Positions 27,026 through 36,254 of a stretch of 64,000 nucleotides of DNA are shown piece by piece. The stretch is from Haloglycomyces albus DSM 45210 (GTDB taxonomy: Bacteria; Actinomycetota; Actinomycetes; Mycobacteriales; Micromonosporaceae): NCBI RefSeq assembly GCF_000527155.1, contig NZ_AZUQ01000001.1:3361889-3425888 (forward strand), given 5' to 3'. Numbering within the stretch: position 1 is the stretch's first letter; each line of letters begins with the position of its first letter. The notes beneath the pieces are model-generated. The model did not search any database, had not been told where the DNA came from, and saw nothing but the letters and a program-made list of their open reading frames with translations. The position numbers and the translations under genes were made by a program.

Positions 27026-28651
27026 ATGACCATTCAGCCGTCGTCTACGCACCAGTCATCCCACCTCAACTTGGTGTGCGGCCCGGTTGACCCCATGAAC
27101 GGCTCGGAGCAGAGTTACCGACTCACTCGCCTGTTGGGTTCCGGAGGGCAAGCCGATGTGTATCAAGCGGTTCGCCTCTCCGCGGGCATATCGTCCACCC
27201 CCGTCACCGTGAAGATCTTCCGCCTGCAGCCCGACATCGACCCGCAACAGCAGTATCGCTCGTGGGACAAAGGCGACGCCGTTCTCATGGACCTCCACTC
27301 CCGGGGTGCCGAATCCATCTGTCGCCGGATCGACGCCTTCTACGGTCGCCTCCCGCATTTCCCCCACGAGGACCCGAGTGGAGACCAGGTCCCCTACCAG
27401 GTCCTCGAGTACCTACCGGGGTACGACCTGCGGCAATACCTGGGCGATCGCCTGGGACGACTCGACGGCGTCCACACGCTTCGCACCATCGCTCAGGTCC
27501 TACAACAGCTGCACAACCCCCAGGGCGGAACCCATCCGATCCTGCACATGGACATCAAACCCGCCAACGTCATCATCGGCCCGGAAGGCAATGCCAAAAT
27601 CATTGACTTCACCGGAGCGCGCTACCACTCCCCCAACCACATCACCACCATCTCCTATACGCGCGAAACTGCCGGTCCCGAGGCCTACGAGGGTCGCGTC
27701 GGTCCCTCCTACGACGTACACGGTTTCGGTTCCGTGGCCTTCTACCTCATCACCGGGGCTACGGCGCGCACCGACTCGCAGGACAACCTCTTCCCCGGGC
27801 AGTTTCACAGCGACCCCTGGGCTCGCCTGCGGCAGCACCCCTATCTGGAGTCCAACCCGCGCCTGCGCGACCACCTGTACTTTCCTCTCGCCGACACTCC
27901 CGCCGACCGGCCTACGACCGCGCAGCTTCCCCGCTGGATCGACGAGCTCATCGCACACGTGCATCGCTCGCCGCTGCCCGATCTGGGGGTCGACTGGGGT
28001 CCGCCTCCCGCGCCGGCGCAGCCGAGCACCGGCCGGGCACGTCCCACCGTGGCGGCACCGGTCCCCGGCCCCGACGCCACCGCCGTCATGGAACCCGGCG
28101 ATTTCGACCGGATGGTGGGAGGCCGTCAACCGGTCAACGCCGCGTCCACCTTCAACGCACCCCCTATGGAGACCGCCGGTACGAGTCAACCCGCTCCACG
28201 CAACGTCGGTCGCGTGCAGGCCACCGACAATGCCGAGGCGAACCCCACTCCGCCCACCGACGAACCGGCCCCACAACAACGGTCACCACATACACCTCAG
28301 GACGACCGAGACATGCATCCGCTCCTGGGACCACCCGGATCAATGCGGCGGGGATTGGAGTTCTCCTTCATCGGGAGCCTTTTCACCGCGATTATGTGGC
28401 TACTGTGGATACTGCAAGGCGACCGGTCCGTGGAAAGCGGAGCGATGTTTCTGGGACTGACCATTACCGTCGCCGTCAGCGTGTTCTTTCTGCTTCGTCT
28501 CACCGGCGGGGTCTTCTGGGGCCGCATGATGGGGGCCAAACGCCGGAGCGCGCGCCTGTCACACCTCATGACCGGGGGATTCATGGTCGCTGTCGGTATC
28601 GGCTACCTGCTTCAGATCGACTGGGAACTGGACAGCCTCATTCCCTTCTAA
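27026..28651 (+). CDS. Atypical membrane-anchored Ser/Thr protein kinase-like protein
   Basis: 541 residues, with AGAAGGA before the ATG. The kinase-like domain spans about 30-310: glycine loop GSGGQADVYQA, Lys in TVKIF, catalytic loop HMDIKPANVI and metal loop DFTGAR. The canonical HRD is HMD and DFG is DFT, and the APE motif reads GPEAYEG. Lys, catalytic Asp, Asn and metal Asp are kept, so activity is possible but regulation would differ from RD kinases. A Pro-rich linker of about 100 residues (about 330-440) leads to three membrane helices near the C-terminus (about 450-535), an arrangement opposite to a sensor with an external domain. Its role is unknown. Confidence 0.82.
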   Translation: MTIQPSSTHQSSHLNLVCGPVDPMNGSEQSYRLTRLLGSGGQADVYQAVRLSAGISSTPVTVKIFRLQPDIDPQQQYRSWDKGDAVLMDLHSRGAESICRRIDAFYGRLPHFPHEDPSGDQVPYQVLEYLPGYDLRQYLGDRLGRLDGVHTLRTIAQVLQQLHNPQGGTHPILHMDIKPANVIIGPEGNAKIIDFTGARYHSPNHITTISYTRETAGPEAYEGRVGPSYDVHGFGSVAFYLITGATARTDSQDNLFPGQFHSDPWARLRQHPYLESNPRLRDHLYFPLADTPADRPTTAQLPRWIDELIAHVHRSPLPDLGVDWGPPPAPAQPSTGRARPTVAAPVPGPDATAVMEPGDFDRMVGGRQPVNAASTFNAPPMETAGTSQPAPRNVGRVQATDNAEANPTPPTDEPAPQQRSPHTPQDDRDMHPLLGPPGSMRRGLEFSFIGSLFTAIMWLLWILQGDRSVESGAMFLGLTITVAVSVFFLLRLTGGVFWGRMMGAKRRSARLSHLMTGGFMVAVGIGYLLQIDWELDSLIPF

Positions 28652-28708
28652 AACCACAGCTCACAACAACTGCGCTCGTGCCGACGCGCCGGTGATCCCC
28701 ATGCGAAA

Positions 28709-29248
28709 ATGACGGCTATGACAGACCAGAAGCTGGCACGCGATATCTATCAGGCCGCCCATCTCACCGGAGAATTCACACTTCGTTCGGGAGTCACCGC
28801 CACCGAATATTTCGATAAATATCTCTTTGAGTCTGATCCCCGACTCCTCAAGCGCATCGCCGACGCCCTGGCTCCTCAAGTACCGACCGATGGAGTAGAC
28901 GCCTTGGCCGGACTGGAGACCGGAGGGATTCCCTTGGCGGTCGTACTCGCCCAGGTGACGGGCATTCCCGCCTACTTCATCCGTAAGGAAGCCAAATCCT
29001 ATGGGACCTGCCGTCTTGCCGAGGGCGGGGACATCGACGGTAAACGACTGTTCATCGTCGAAGACGTCATCACCTCGGGCGGAGCCGTCCTGGACGCCCT
29101 CCACGAACTGCGGAACCGCGGAGCTCGCATCGACTCGGGAGTCTGCGTCATCGACCGCGAAGCGGGAGGCCTCAAGAACCTCTCCGACAACGGCGTGGAC
29201 ATTCGTGCCCTGTTCACCATGAGTCAGTTGAAAGAAGCCGGCGAATAG
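28709..29248 (+). CDS. pyrE: Orotate phosphoribosyltransferase
   Basis: 179 residues from ATG 28709; a second in-frame ATG at 28718 (7 nt after a GAAAAT box) is equally possible. The PRPP loop is visible as LFIVEDVITSGGAVLDAL, and the flexible loop residues lie in FIRKEAKSYGTCRLAEG. It converts orotate and PRPP to OMP in pyrimidine synthesis in the cytosol. The family length and the EDVITSGG motif make the call firm for a PyrE-type phosphoribosyltransferase. It is monocistronic: a strong hairpin follows the stop. No other pyr gene is nearby. Confidence 0.88.
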   Translation: MTAMTDQKLARDIYQAAHLTGEFTLRSGVTATEYFDKYLFESDPRLLKRIADALAPQVPTDGVDALAGLETGGIPLAVVLAQVTGIPAYFIRKEAKSYGTCRLAEGGDIDGKRLFIVEDVITSGGAVLDALHELRNRGARIDSGVCVIDREAGGLKNLSDNGVDIRALFTMSQLKEAGE

Positions 29249-29265
29249 TCCAGGGAATTCACGGG

Positions 29266-29299
29266 TTCTGTGCCGTCCTCTACTGCGGACGGCACAGAA
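29266..29299 (+). terminator. Terminator after pyrE
   Basis: TTCTGTGCCGTCC (29266-29278) and its exact complement (29287-29299) with an 8-nt loop. It separates pyrE from the convergent lipoprotein gene. Confidence 0.65.
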
Positions 29300-29372
29300 G
29301 TGGTGCATAAAGGCCGGATTGACTCGATCCCCCGGTATTCGTCAGGCGCTAAGGATGGGATCCGGCCGGCGG

Positions 29373-30554
29373 TCATTCTGACAGCTGATCGAGGGTGTCG
29401 TTGAGAATACCGAGATATTCTTGTCCGTCTTCGTAGTTGTCGTAGTAGGTGTCTTCGACTTCCCGTTCGTACCTGGCATTCACTGCGGCGGAATAACCCG
29501 TGGCATCGTCGCACGCGGCAATCGACACGGCCGCGTCGATTTCGGCTTCCTTGGTGTCGAAGTATCGCTGCCGATCGGCTTCGGTGACATCCGAATGCCT
29601 GAACTCGGTACCATTCTCCGTTTCGGTCGCGCTCTCCGGGAAATAGCGCTCCTGCCAATAGGATCCATCGGTCAGATTATCGGTGTCCTCCAGCCGGTCT
29701 CTTTCGTATCCGGCTTCGACCAGGCAGGACCGGAACTCCTTCGCTTCGGTAACGCCAAAATCGTCGTCACTGCCGATCGGTACGTCTGTACTCGCCATTG
29801 ACGACCAACCGTGTCGGATTCCGTCCGCATTCCAAGCGGAATCGGTATAAATGTCATCCAATACCGTGCCATAGCACCCTGCGGGTGGAGTTGTGATGTC
29901 GGCGTTCGAGACCCAGCCGTCGCCGGACAGTCCACTCTCCTCCCATTGCGAAGTGGTGAGCAAACCCGCGGCCTTGGAGGAGGCCGCCCATGTGGGCCCC
30001 TGATACGCGATCTCCCACGCCACTTTCTCTTCCGTCGGGAGTTCAACCCAGCCTTCACCGGCCGTCTCTAGAGCAGATACGTCGATATCCGGCCTGTTCG
30101 ACCCAAAGACGGCCGCCTCGTTGTCATCGTCGGCAGCGCCGGAGTCGAACTCCGCCGCCGCTTCGGCGTCCTCATCGCCGTACACGTCACCGAAGTCAGT
30201 CCACACTCCCAGGCCGACCACCGTCGCCTCCTCCTCAGTCGGCAGGTCGAGATAGGAGGAACCCTGTTCCATCACCACGCTGGGAAGAGGAATAGGACTG
30301 AAAATCCGTCGCGTCATGTGGTCGACATTGTGAGTGGTCAAGCCTTGTTGTTCAAGGCAGTCTACGACCAGCTCCGATTCCCGCAGCCGGAGCTCGGCCT
30401 GGGTATCGGCTATTGCACTCCACAAGGAGTCAAGATCCTGCGGTGTCACGGACGAGGGCGTGGAGGCTTCATTCGACTCCGGGGTATCGCTTGGGCCACT
30501 ACACCCTGCCATCAGGACAAGAGCCGCCAACGGAACCGAGAGGAAACGTTTCAT
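29373..30554 (-). CDS. Uncharacterised secreted lipoprotein
   Basis: 393 residues from ATG 30554. A short lipoprotein signal peptide ends in the lipobox LMAGC, after which a Ser/Thr-rich linker leads to an acidic domain rich in Asp, Glu, Trp and Tyr. The mature protein should be tethered to the outer face of the membrane. Four or more Cys outside the lipobox (VVDCLEQ, GCYGTV, RSCLVEAG, IAACDDA) could form disulphides. No enzyme motif is seen. The longer upstream frame (to 30707) lacks a plausible signal and is rejected. The function is unknown. Confidence 0.7.
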   Translation of the reverse strand: MKRFLSVPLAALVLMAGCSGPSDTPESNEASTPSSVTPQDLDSLWSAIADTQAELRLRESELVVDCLEQQGLTTHNVDHMTRRIFSPIPLPSVVMEQGSSYLDLPTEEEATVVGLGVWTDFGDVYGDEDAEAAAEFDSGAADDDNEAAVFGSNRPDIDVSALETAGEGWVELPTEEKVAWEIAYQGPTWAASSKAAGLLTTSQWEESGLSGDGWVSNADITTPPAGCYGTVLDDIYTDSAWNADGIRHGWSSMASTDVPIGSDDDFGVTEAKEFRSCLVEAGYERDRLEDTDNLTDGSYWQERYFPESATETENGTEFRHSDVTEADRQRYFDTKEAEIDAAVSIAACDDATGYSAAVNARYEREVEDTYYDNYEDGQEYLGILNDTLDQLSE

Positions 30555-30827
30555 GGGAAAGCCGTCTATATCGGGGATATCTATTACACAAGTACGAACA
30601 ACCGTATCAATTCGTTCCGACACGGCTAGGAAAGAGTTGTGTCGGCGAGAAACTGCCCGGTGCTCCATTCCCCTCTGGCGTGGTTTGAGTGGCCCCGGCA
30701 ACGGCAATCCGACTTAAGTCGCTCGAGTAAGTCGCCGTTACCAACTACAGTCATTTGACAGATGTCGGTCGCCCCAAGCAAACCGTAGTGTCGATGACGT
30801 CATCGAATACATCGCAGAGAGGACATC

Positions 30828-31397
30828 ATGAACGACCCGATCAACCTGGCCGTCATCACCGGAAGCACCCGTAAAGGACGCATGGGCGGCCCCCTCGTCT
30901 CGCAGCTGATCGTCGACCATGCCAAACAGGACGATCGCTTCGACGTGAACTGGATCGACCTGGCACACGCCGACCTTCCCCTCGACTTCGACGCCGACGG
31001 ATATCCGGACGTAGAGGAACTGGGCCGCCGCCTGGGCCAGGCGGACGCCTTCGTCGTGGTGACCCCGGAATACAACCACTCCTACCCGGCGGCGTTGAAA
31101 AACGCCATCGACCTGTACGGCCCCGAATGGGGAGGTAAGGCGGTAGGACTCGCCTCCTACGGCGGCAACGCCGGTGGACAGCGTGCCGTTGAGCACCTCC
31201 GTCAGGTCTTCCCCGAGGTCGGAGCCATGACGATTCGCGAAACCCTGACGTTCGTCAACTACTGGGACGCCTTCACCGAAGAAGGAACGCCGGTCAACGT
31301 GGAAGGCACCGCCGGTGCCCTGAACGGATTCCTCGACCAGCTGGAGTGGTGGGCATCGGCGTTGAAGACCGCCCGCGCCCAACGCGCCTATCAGTAG
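30828..31397 (+). CDS. NADPH-dependent FMN reductase family flavoprotein
   Basis: 189 residues. The flavodoxin-like fold shows the FMN phosphate loop ITGSTRKGRMG at the N-terminus, the family motif VVTPEYNHSYPAALKNAIDL at about 79-98, and ASYGGNAGGQRA for the second flavin contact. Members reduce quinones, azo compounds or chromate with NADPH in the cytosol. It is followed 22 nt later by a quinone-oxidoreductase-type gene, so the two redox enzymes may form an operon. GAGAGGA before the ATG supports the start. Confidence 0.9.
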   Translation: MNDPINLAVITGSTRKGRMGGPLVSQLIVDHAKQDDRFDVNWIDLAHADLPLDFDADGYPDVEELGRRLGQADAFVVVTPEYNHSYPAALKNAIDLYGPEWGGKAVGLASYGGNAGGQRAVEHLRQVFPEVGAMTIRETLTFVNYWDAFTEEGTPVNVEGTAGALNGFLDQLEWWASALKTARAQRAYQ

Positions 31398-31419
31398 CCT
31401 CCGGCTTCGGACGTGAAAC

Positions 31420-32403
31420 ATGTTTGCCGTCAAACAATACGAGTTCGGATCTCCGGACACATTGCGCCCGGAGTCGGTCCCCGATCCCGTACCGGGGGCC
31501 GACCAGGTCTTGATCGACGTGGAAGCCGCCGGGGTGCATCTGGTCGACACCTCTATGCGCAGTGGAGACGAGGGGAAGTTGCCCTGGGGCAAACCGACCC
31601 TTCCGCTGATTCCGGGGCGTGAGGTCGCCGGAACGATCGCCGCAGTCGGCCGCGACGTCGATCCCGCTATGGTGGGTTCCCGCGTCGTCACCCACCTGGG
31701 CTTCGCCCACGGGGGCTATGCCTCGCGGGCCGTGCGTGAAGCCGCAGCGCTCCACGAAATCGGTCCCGACCTGGATTCGGTCACGGCGGTGGCCATGATC
31801 GGAACCGGTCGAACGGCCGTCTCGCTGCTGCACAGCGTGCCGCTGAGCGAGCGCGACGGGGTCATCGTCACCGCCGCAGCAGGTGGATTGGGAAACCTCC
31901 TGGTACAAGCGGCCAAACGGTCCGGAGCGTTCGTGATCGGGCTCGCCGGAGGCAAGGAAAAGACCGAATTGGTCGACCAAGCGGGTGCCGACCTCGCCAT
32001 CGATTATCGGCAGGACGACTGGGCACGAACGGTTCGGGACAAAACCCAGGGACGCCAGTTGACGACACTGTTCGACGGCGTGGGCGGAACCATTGCGCGC
32101 GAGGCGTTCCACCTCCTGTCACCGGGTGGTCGAGCCGGAATCTTCGGTTGGTCGTCCGGTACGGTATTGGACCTCCACACGACCGACATCGTCGATAGTG
32201 GAGTCACCCTGATACCCGCCATCGGTCCTCACACCGTCGCTCAAGCCGGGGGCCTACGAGCCTTGGAAACCGAAGCCCTACGGTGCGCTCGCGAGGGGTA
32301 CTGGACACCGTTGGTGACGTCTTTTCCGTTGTCCGACGCCGATAAAGCTCATGAGGCTTTGGAGAACCGTGCCACGACGGGAAAGGTAGTTTTGCGTCCC
32401 TAA
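31420..32403 (+). CDS. Zinc-independent MDR-type quinone oxidoreductase
   Basis: 327 residues. An N-terminal GroES-like domain (VEAAGVHLVDTSMRSG and IPGREVAGTIAAVG) is joined to a Rossmann domain with VTAAAGGLGNLLVQAAKRSG as the NADPH loop. Structural zinc Cys residues are absent, which places it with NADPH:quinone reductases (QOR) rather than alcohol dehydrogenases. The substrate is not deducible. It lies 22 nt behind the FMN reductase gene and 18 nt before a LuxR-type regulator gene that has its own -10 box. Confidence 0.88.
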   Translation: MFAVKQYEFGSPDTLRPESVPDPVPGADQVLIDVEAAGVHLVDTSMRSGDEGKLPWGKPTLPLIPGREVAGTIAAVGRDVDPAMVGSRVVTHLGFAHGGYASRAVREAAALHEIGPDLDSVTAVAMIGTGRTAVSLLHSVPLSERDGVIVTAAAGGLGNLLVQAAKRSGAFVIGLAGGKEKTELVDQAGADLAIDYRQDDWARTVRDKTQGRQLTTLFDGVGGTIAREAFHLLSPGGRAGIFGWSSGTVLDLHTTDIVDSGVTLIPAIGPHTVAQAGGLRALETEALRCAREGYWTPLVTSFPLSDADKAHEALENRATTGKVVLRP

Positions 32404-32409
32404 ACCGGC

Positions 32410-32415
32410 TAATGT
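32410..32415 (+). promoter_or_regulatory. -10 box of probable leaderless promoter of the LuxR-ATPase gene
   Basis: TAATGT, 6 nt, then the ATG at 32422. It lies in the 18-bp gap after the quinone oxidoreductase gene. Confidence 0.45.
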
Positions 32416-32421
32416 TGGGGC

Positions 32422-35133
32422 ATGCTTCATGGCCGCACCGCCGAGATCACCGATTTGACCGCTCGACTGGAACAAGCCCGAAATGGACACAGCAGCGGAT
32501 TGGTGGTTCGGGGTGCGGCCGGTATCGGTAAAACCCGCCTTCTCAACCACATCGGGGATGTCGCCTCTGATTTCCTTGTTCTGCGCACCATGGGCGTAGA
32601 AGCGGAAATGCACTGGTCGTTTGCGGGACTCAACATGCTGCTACGTCCCGTCTCCAATGACATCGACCGGCTCCTTCCCTCACAGCAGGCACAAGGGCTC
32701 CAGGCCTCCTTGAACTTCGAAGCGACCCCGGCCGGTCAACCGATGCACAGTGGACTGGCGACGCTACAACTCCTAGCGGAATTGTCGGAGCGACAACCGG
32801 TTCTCTGTATCGTCGACGACGCCCAGTGGCTCGACCCCGATTCCGCCGACGCTCTTCTTTTCGTCTCCCGGCGTCTCCACGCCGAACGGATCGTCTTCCT
32901 CTGGGGAGTGAGAGACGGAGACGGGCCGTTCTTCGCCACCCCGGGAATACCCGAAACGGCGCTGGACTCCCTGGACGACGAATCCGCCTGCGCTCTGTTG
33001 GACGCCTCCGTTCCTAATCTGCCGCCGGACGCAAAACGAACCGTTGTCCGACTGTCGGGCGGCAACCCCCTGGCACTGTTCGAAATTGCCTTGGCGCATA
33101 AAGAGGGTAGGGCCACCGTTCAGGGATTTGACGCCGCCGCCCAAAACACCGCCCTGCAACTGCGTCATTCCTTTGCCGAACGCATTCGCTCACTCCCCCA
33201 AGCGACCCAGACGGCACTGCTGCTTGCCGCAGCCGAACCCAGCCGTGACACGGCCGTGATCCTGCATGCCGCCGCCGTATCCGGCATTTCGGCCTCCGAC
33301 CTCGCTCCGGCCGAAGCCAAAGGGCTCATTCGACAGGTGGGGGACGAAATTCAGTTCTCCCACCCACTCATGCGTACCGCCGCTTACTACGAGGCACCCC
33401 TCCACCGCCGCAGCGAGGCACACCGGCATCTCGCCATCAAGTCGGAGGGCTTGGAAGGCGGCTGCCGCACCGTGTACCACCTCACCTCGGCGACGTCCGG
33501 CCCCGACGAAGAAATCGCCACACTTCTCACCGATAAGGCCGCCGGTGACGCCGCACGCGGTGGCCACGCTACCGAAGCGGCCACCTACGAACTCGCCGCT
33601 TCATTGAGTACGGATCCGACCGCCCGGCTCGATCGCCTCATGATGGCGGCCGAAGCGGCCCTGGCGGCGGGAACGATCGCCACAGCCGAACAGATGGCCA
33701 AGACAGTCGTCTCCGAAGCAACCGACGATACGCATCGCATGCGCGCCACCGAAGTACTCGCCACCGTCTCCATGTGGCACGGCGACAAGGATCGGGCGGG
33801 ACGATTCTGGTTCGACTCCGCCGCCTATTCCCAACGAGTGAAGCCGTCGCGATCCGGGTTTCCCCTGTTCATGGTGGTGGCAACCGCCATGAATCACGGT
33901 GATTTCCAGCTGGCCGAGGCTGCGGTCGATCAAGCCGAAAGCCTGAAACTCGAACACGCACCCTGGGTTCGGCTACTCTATACCGGAACGGTCGGCCTCA
34001 ACCGCGTGAGCGAGGCGTCGATCGACGAGGCCGTTACCGCACTCCGCTCACTAATCGCTATCCATCAATCCTCTGATGCCAAACCTGACCGCAACGTTCA
34101 AATCTTTCGCGCCTCGTGGATGATCCTGACCGGTGATTACACCGAAGCCTACGGCTACATCAACGACGCCGTCACCGAATGCCGCCAACGCGGTTCCCAC
34201 GGCACCCTCCCCCAAGCGCTCACGGTACGGGCCCTCATCGAACTGCATTGTGGACGCATGTCGGAAGCTCAGGCCGACGCCGAAGAGGCGCTTGCTCTCG
34301 CCGACGAGGTCGGTCATCGCGCCGCGTTCCGCAGAGATCCGGCCCTCGCGCTCGCAATGGTGCACTCCATACAGGGGAGAGCCGACGCCGCGGCCGAACT
34401 CGTGAATCGGCTCGACGACCAGGACAGCACCAGCGAACTCATTATGAGAGGCCTGATCGACCTGGCCGAACACCGCTGGACGTCGGCATGGGCACGCCTC
34501 AGCTCGGTGTTCGACGGCCCCCGTCCCATGCGGGTCCTGACGTTCATTCCCGACATGATCGAGGCAGCGGCCCGCTCGGGACACCTCGACCAAGCCAAAG
34601 AAGCGATCGAATACTACGCCACCTATGCCGACGCCACCGCGCAAGCGGGCCTGCAAGCGGTGTCGGCCCGCAATCGAGCCCTCTTGGAACACGACAGTGC
34701 CGAACCGCTCTACCGCACGGCGGTAGATCTACACCAACACTCGGGAGGTTCCGCGTTGGCCCACGCCAACACCCGGATACTGTTCGGCGAGTGGTTGCGA
34801 CGGCAACGGCGCAATTCCGAAGCCCGGTCGCAGTTCGAGGTGGCCCGCGATATCGTCGAACGTCTGGGGGCGCAGCCGTGGTTGGACCGAATCGACGCGG
34901 AACTGCGCGCACTCGGCGCTTCGATCGCCGCCCCGCCGCGTCGAGGCAATAGACAACTCACCCCGCAGGAGCACCAAGTCGCCAAACTCGCCTCTACCGG
35001 ACTCACCAATCGCGAAATCGGAAACATGCTCTTCCTCAGCCCACGGACGGTCGGCTATCACCTCTACAAGGCGTATCCCAAGCTCGGCATCAAAACCCGG
35101 ACCGAACTGGCCAACATCGACCTCGACGCCTAA
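32422..35133 (+). CDS. LAL-type LuxR-family regulator with AAA ATPase domain
   Basis: 903 residues, the size of large ATP-binding LuxR (LAL) regulators. Walker A is GAAGIGKTRLL near residues 30-42 and Walker B is VLCIVDDAQWLD near 125-136. The middle (about 330-830) is a long helical TPR-like region. The C-terminal helix-turn-helix is LTPQEHQVAKLASTGLTNRE with PRTVGYHLYKAYPKLGIKTR. LAL proteins are usually pathway activators responding to a small ligand. The gene follows two redox genes and precedes sigJ, so it may regulate either; no direct evidence exists. Confidence 0.92.
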   Translation: MLHGRTAEITDLTARLEQARNGHSSGLVVRGAAGIGKTRLLNHIGDVASDFLVLRTMGVEAEMHWSFAGLNMLLRPVSNDIDRLLPSQQAQGLQASLNFEATPAGQPMHSGLATLQLLAELSERQPVLCIVDDAQWLDPDSADALLFVSRRLHAERIVFLWGVRDGDGPFFATPGIPETALDSLDDESACALLDASVPNLPPDAKRTVVRLSGGNPLALFEIALAHKEGRATVQGFDAAAQNTALQLRHSFAERIRSLPQATQTALLLAAAEPSRDTAVILHAAAVSGISASDLAPAEAKGLIRQVGDEIQFSHPLMRTAAYYEAPLHRRSEAHRHLAIKSEGLEGGCRTVYHLTSATSGPDEEIATLLTDKAAGDAARGGHATEAATYELAASLSTDPTARLDRLMMAAEAALAAGTIATAEQMAKTVVSEATDDTHRMRATEVLATVSMWHGDKDRAGRFWFDSAAYSQRVKPSRSGFPLFMVVATAMNHGDFQLAEAAVDQAESLKLEHAPWVRLLYTGTVGLNRVSEASIDEAVTALRSLIAIHQSSDAKPDRNVQIFRASWMILTGDYTEAYGYINDAVTECRQRGSHGTLPQALTVRALIELHCGRMSEAQADAEEALALADEVGHRAAFRRDPALALAMVHSIQGRADAAAELVNRLDDQDSTSELIMRGLIDLAEHRWTSAWARLSSVFDGPRPMRVLTFIPDMIEAAARSGHLDQAKEAIEYYATYADATAQAGLQAVSARNRALLEHDSAEPLYRTAVDLHQHSGGSALAHANTRILFGEWLRRQRRNSEARSQFEVARDIVERLGAQPWLDRIDAELRALGASIAAPPRRGNRQLTPQEHQVAKLASTGLTNREIGNMLFLSPRTVGYHLYKAYPKLGIKTRTELANIDLDA

Positions 35134-35147
35134 CCGCGGACCCGCCG

Positions 35148-35177
35148 TTGCGCTTTCGTCCCAGGGTTGATTAGCAT
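35148..35177 (+). promoter_or_regulatory. Promoter of sigJ (leaderless)
   Basis: TTGCGC (35148-35153), 18-nt spacer, TAGCAT (35172-35177), then 6 nt to the ATG at 35184. It looks like a housekeeping-sigma promoter rather than an ECF autoregulated one. Confidence 0.45.
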
Positions 35178-35183
35178 AAGCCC

Positions 35184-36131
35184 ATGCCTCCTCACGATGC
35201 GAACGTCACCGAATTCGAGACATACCGGCCCCGGCTCGGTTCCCTTGCCTATCGGATGCTGGGTTCGGCAAGCGATGCCGAGGACATCGTGCAAGAGGCC
35301 TATATTCGTTGGAGCAAAACCGATCGCGGCAACGTGCGCGAACCGGGTGCCTGGCTGACCACAGTGGTGACCAACCTCTGTATCAACGAACTCAACTCGG
35401 CCCGCCACCGCAGAGAACAATACGTGGGAACCTGGTTGCCGGAACCGGTTCTCGACGGGCACCCGATGCTGGGCCCGGAAGAGGACGTCGCACAACGCGA
35501 ATCCGTTACCTTCGCCGTTCTGGTCCTGTTGGAACAGCTCTCCCCCAAAGAACGCGCCGCATTCGTCCTCTACGAAGCGTTTTCCTACCCGCATAAGGAA
35601 ATAGCCGAAATTCTGTACACCAGTGAGGCGGCCAGTCAGCAGCTCGTGCGGCGCGCTCGTGGACATGTCGGCCAGTCGGTCACCCTCGACGACCATGTCC
35701 GCTCGGCGCAGGCCCAACGGTTGCTGGAGGAATTTCTCGACGCCGCCACCACAGGTAACCTCGATCAGTTGATCTCCCTCATGACGTCCGACGTGACAAC
35801 CTCCGGCGACGGCGGCGGACAGGTTCCCGCCACACCGTACCCGGTCCACGGTGCCACTGCGGTCGCCAAACTGCTACGGGGCCTGTTCCGCCCGAGCGAA
35901 GCGAAACGCCGTTTGGCGGGCGGTTCACCGCGACTGCATTTCAGCCGCGCCAATCGGACCCCTACCTTGATTGCCGAGGTCGACGGATCGATCGTGGCCA
36001 CGATGCAGGTGACGATCGTCGACGGCAAGATCGCGGCACTGCGCACGGTCGCCAACCCCGACAAGCTGCGGTTCATCACCGCTCAGTGGAGTCGTGCACC
36101 GCACCCCGACCCCGGATACCCGATGTGGTAA
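35184..36131 (+). CDS. sigJ: ECF41-group RNA polymerase sigma factor (SigJ-like)
   Basis: 315 residues. Sigma region 2 is at about 10-75 (LAYRMLGSASDAEDIVQEAY) and region 4 at about 115-165 (LSPKERAAFVLYEAFSYPHK). The last ~110 residues form the SnoaL/NTF2-like extension typical of ECF41, with its DGGG motif (TSGDGGGQVPA) and the NPDKL motif near the end (VANPDKLRF). This extension regulates core binding and replaces a separate anti-sigma factor. ECF41 genes usually sit beside the oxidoreductase-type gene they control; here an FAD-dependent oxidoreductase follows at 36255. Confidence 0.9.
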   Translation: MPPHDANVTEFETYRPRLGSLAYRMLGSASDAEDIVQEAYIRWSKTDRGNVREPGAWLTTVVTNLCINELNSARHRREQYVGTWLPEPVLDGHPMLGPEEDVAQRESVTFAVLVLLEQLSPKERAAFVLYEAFSYPHKEIAEILYTSEAASQQLVRRARGHVGQSVTLDDHVRSAQAQRLLEEFLDAATTGNLDQLISLMTSDVTTSGDGGGQVPATPYPVHGATAVAKLLRGLFRPSEAKRRLAGGSPRLHFSRANRTPTLIAEVDGSIVATMQVTIVDGKIAALRTVANPDKLRFITAQWSRAPHPDPGYPMW

Positions 36132-36254
36132 ACCACGATCCTGCGCCCCACCTGCATTTACGCCGATTCAGACGACGCAGTGCAATAGAGCGTGTCAGGT
36201 TTTGCTCGGTCGCGTGGTTCAAGTAGTGACCACGAATCACGCAGAGGAGTTCAT

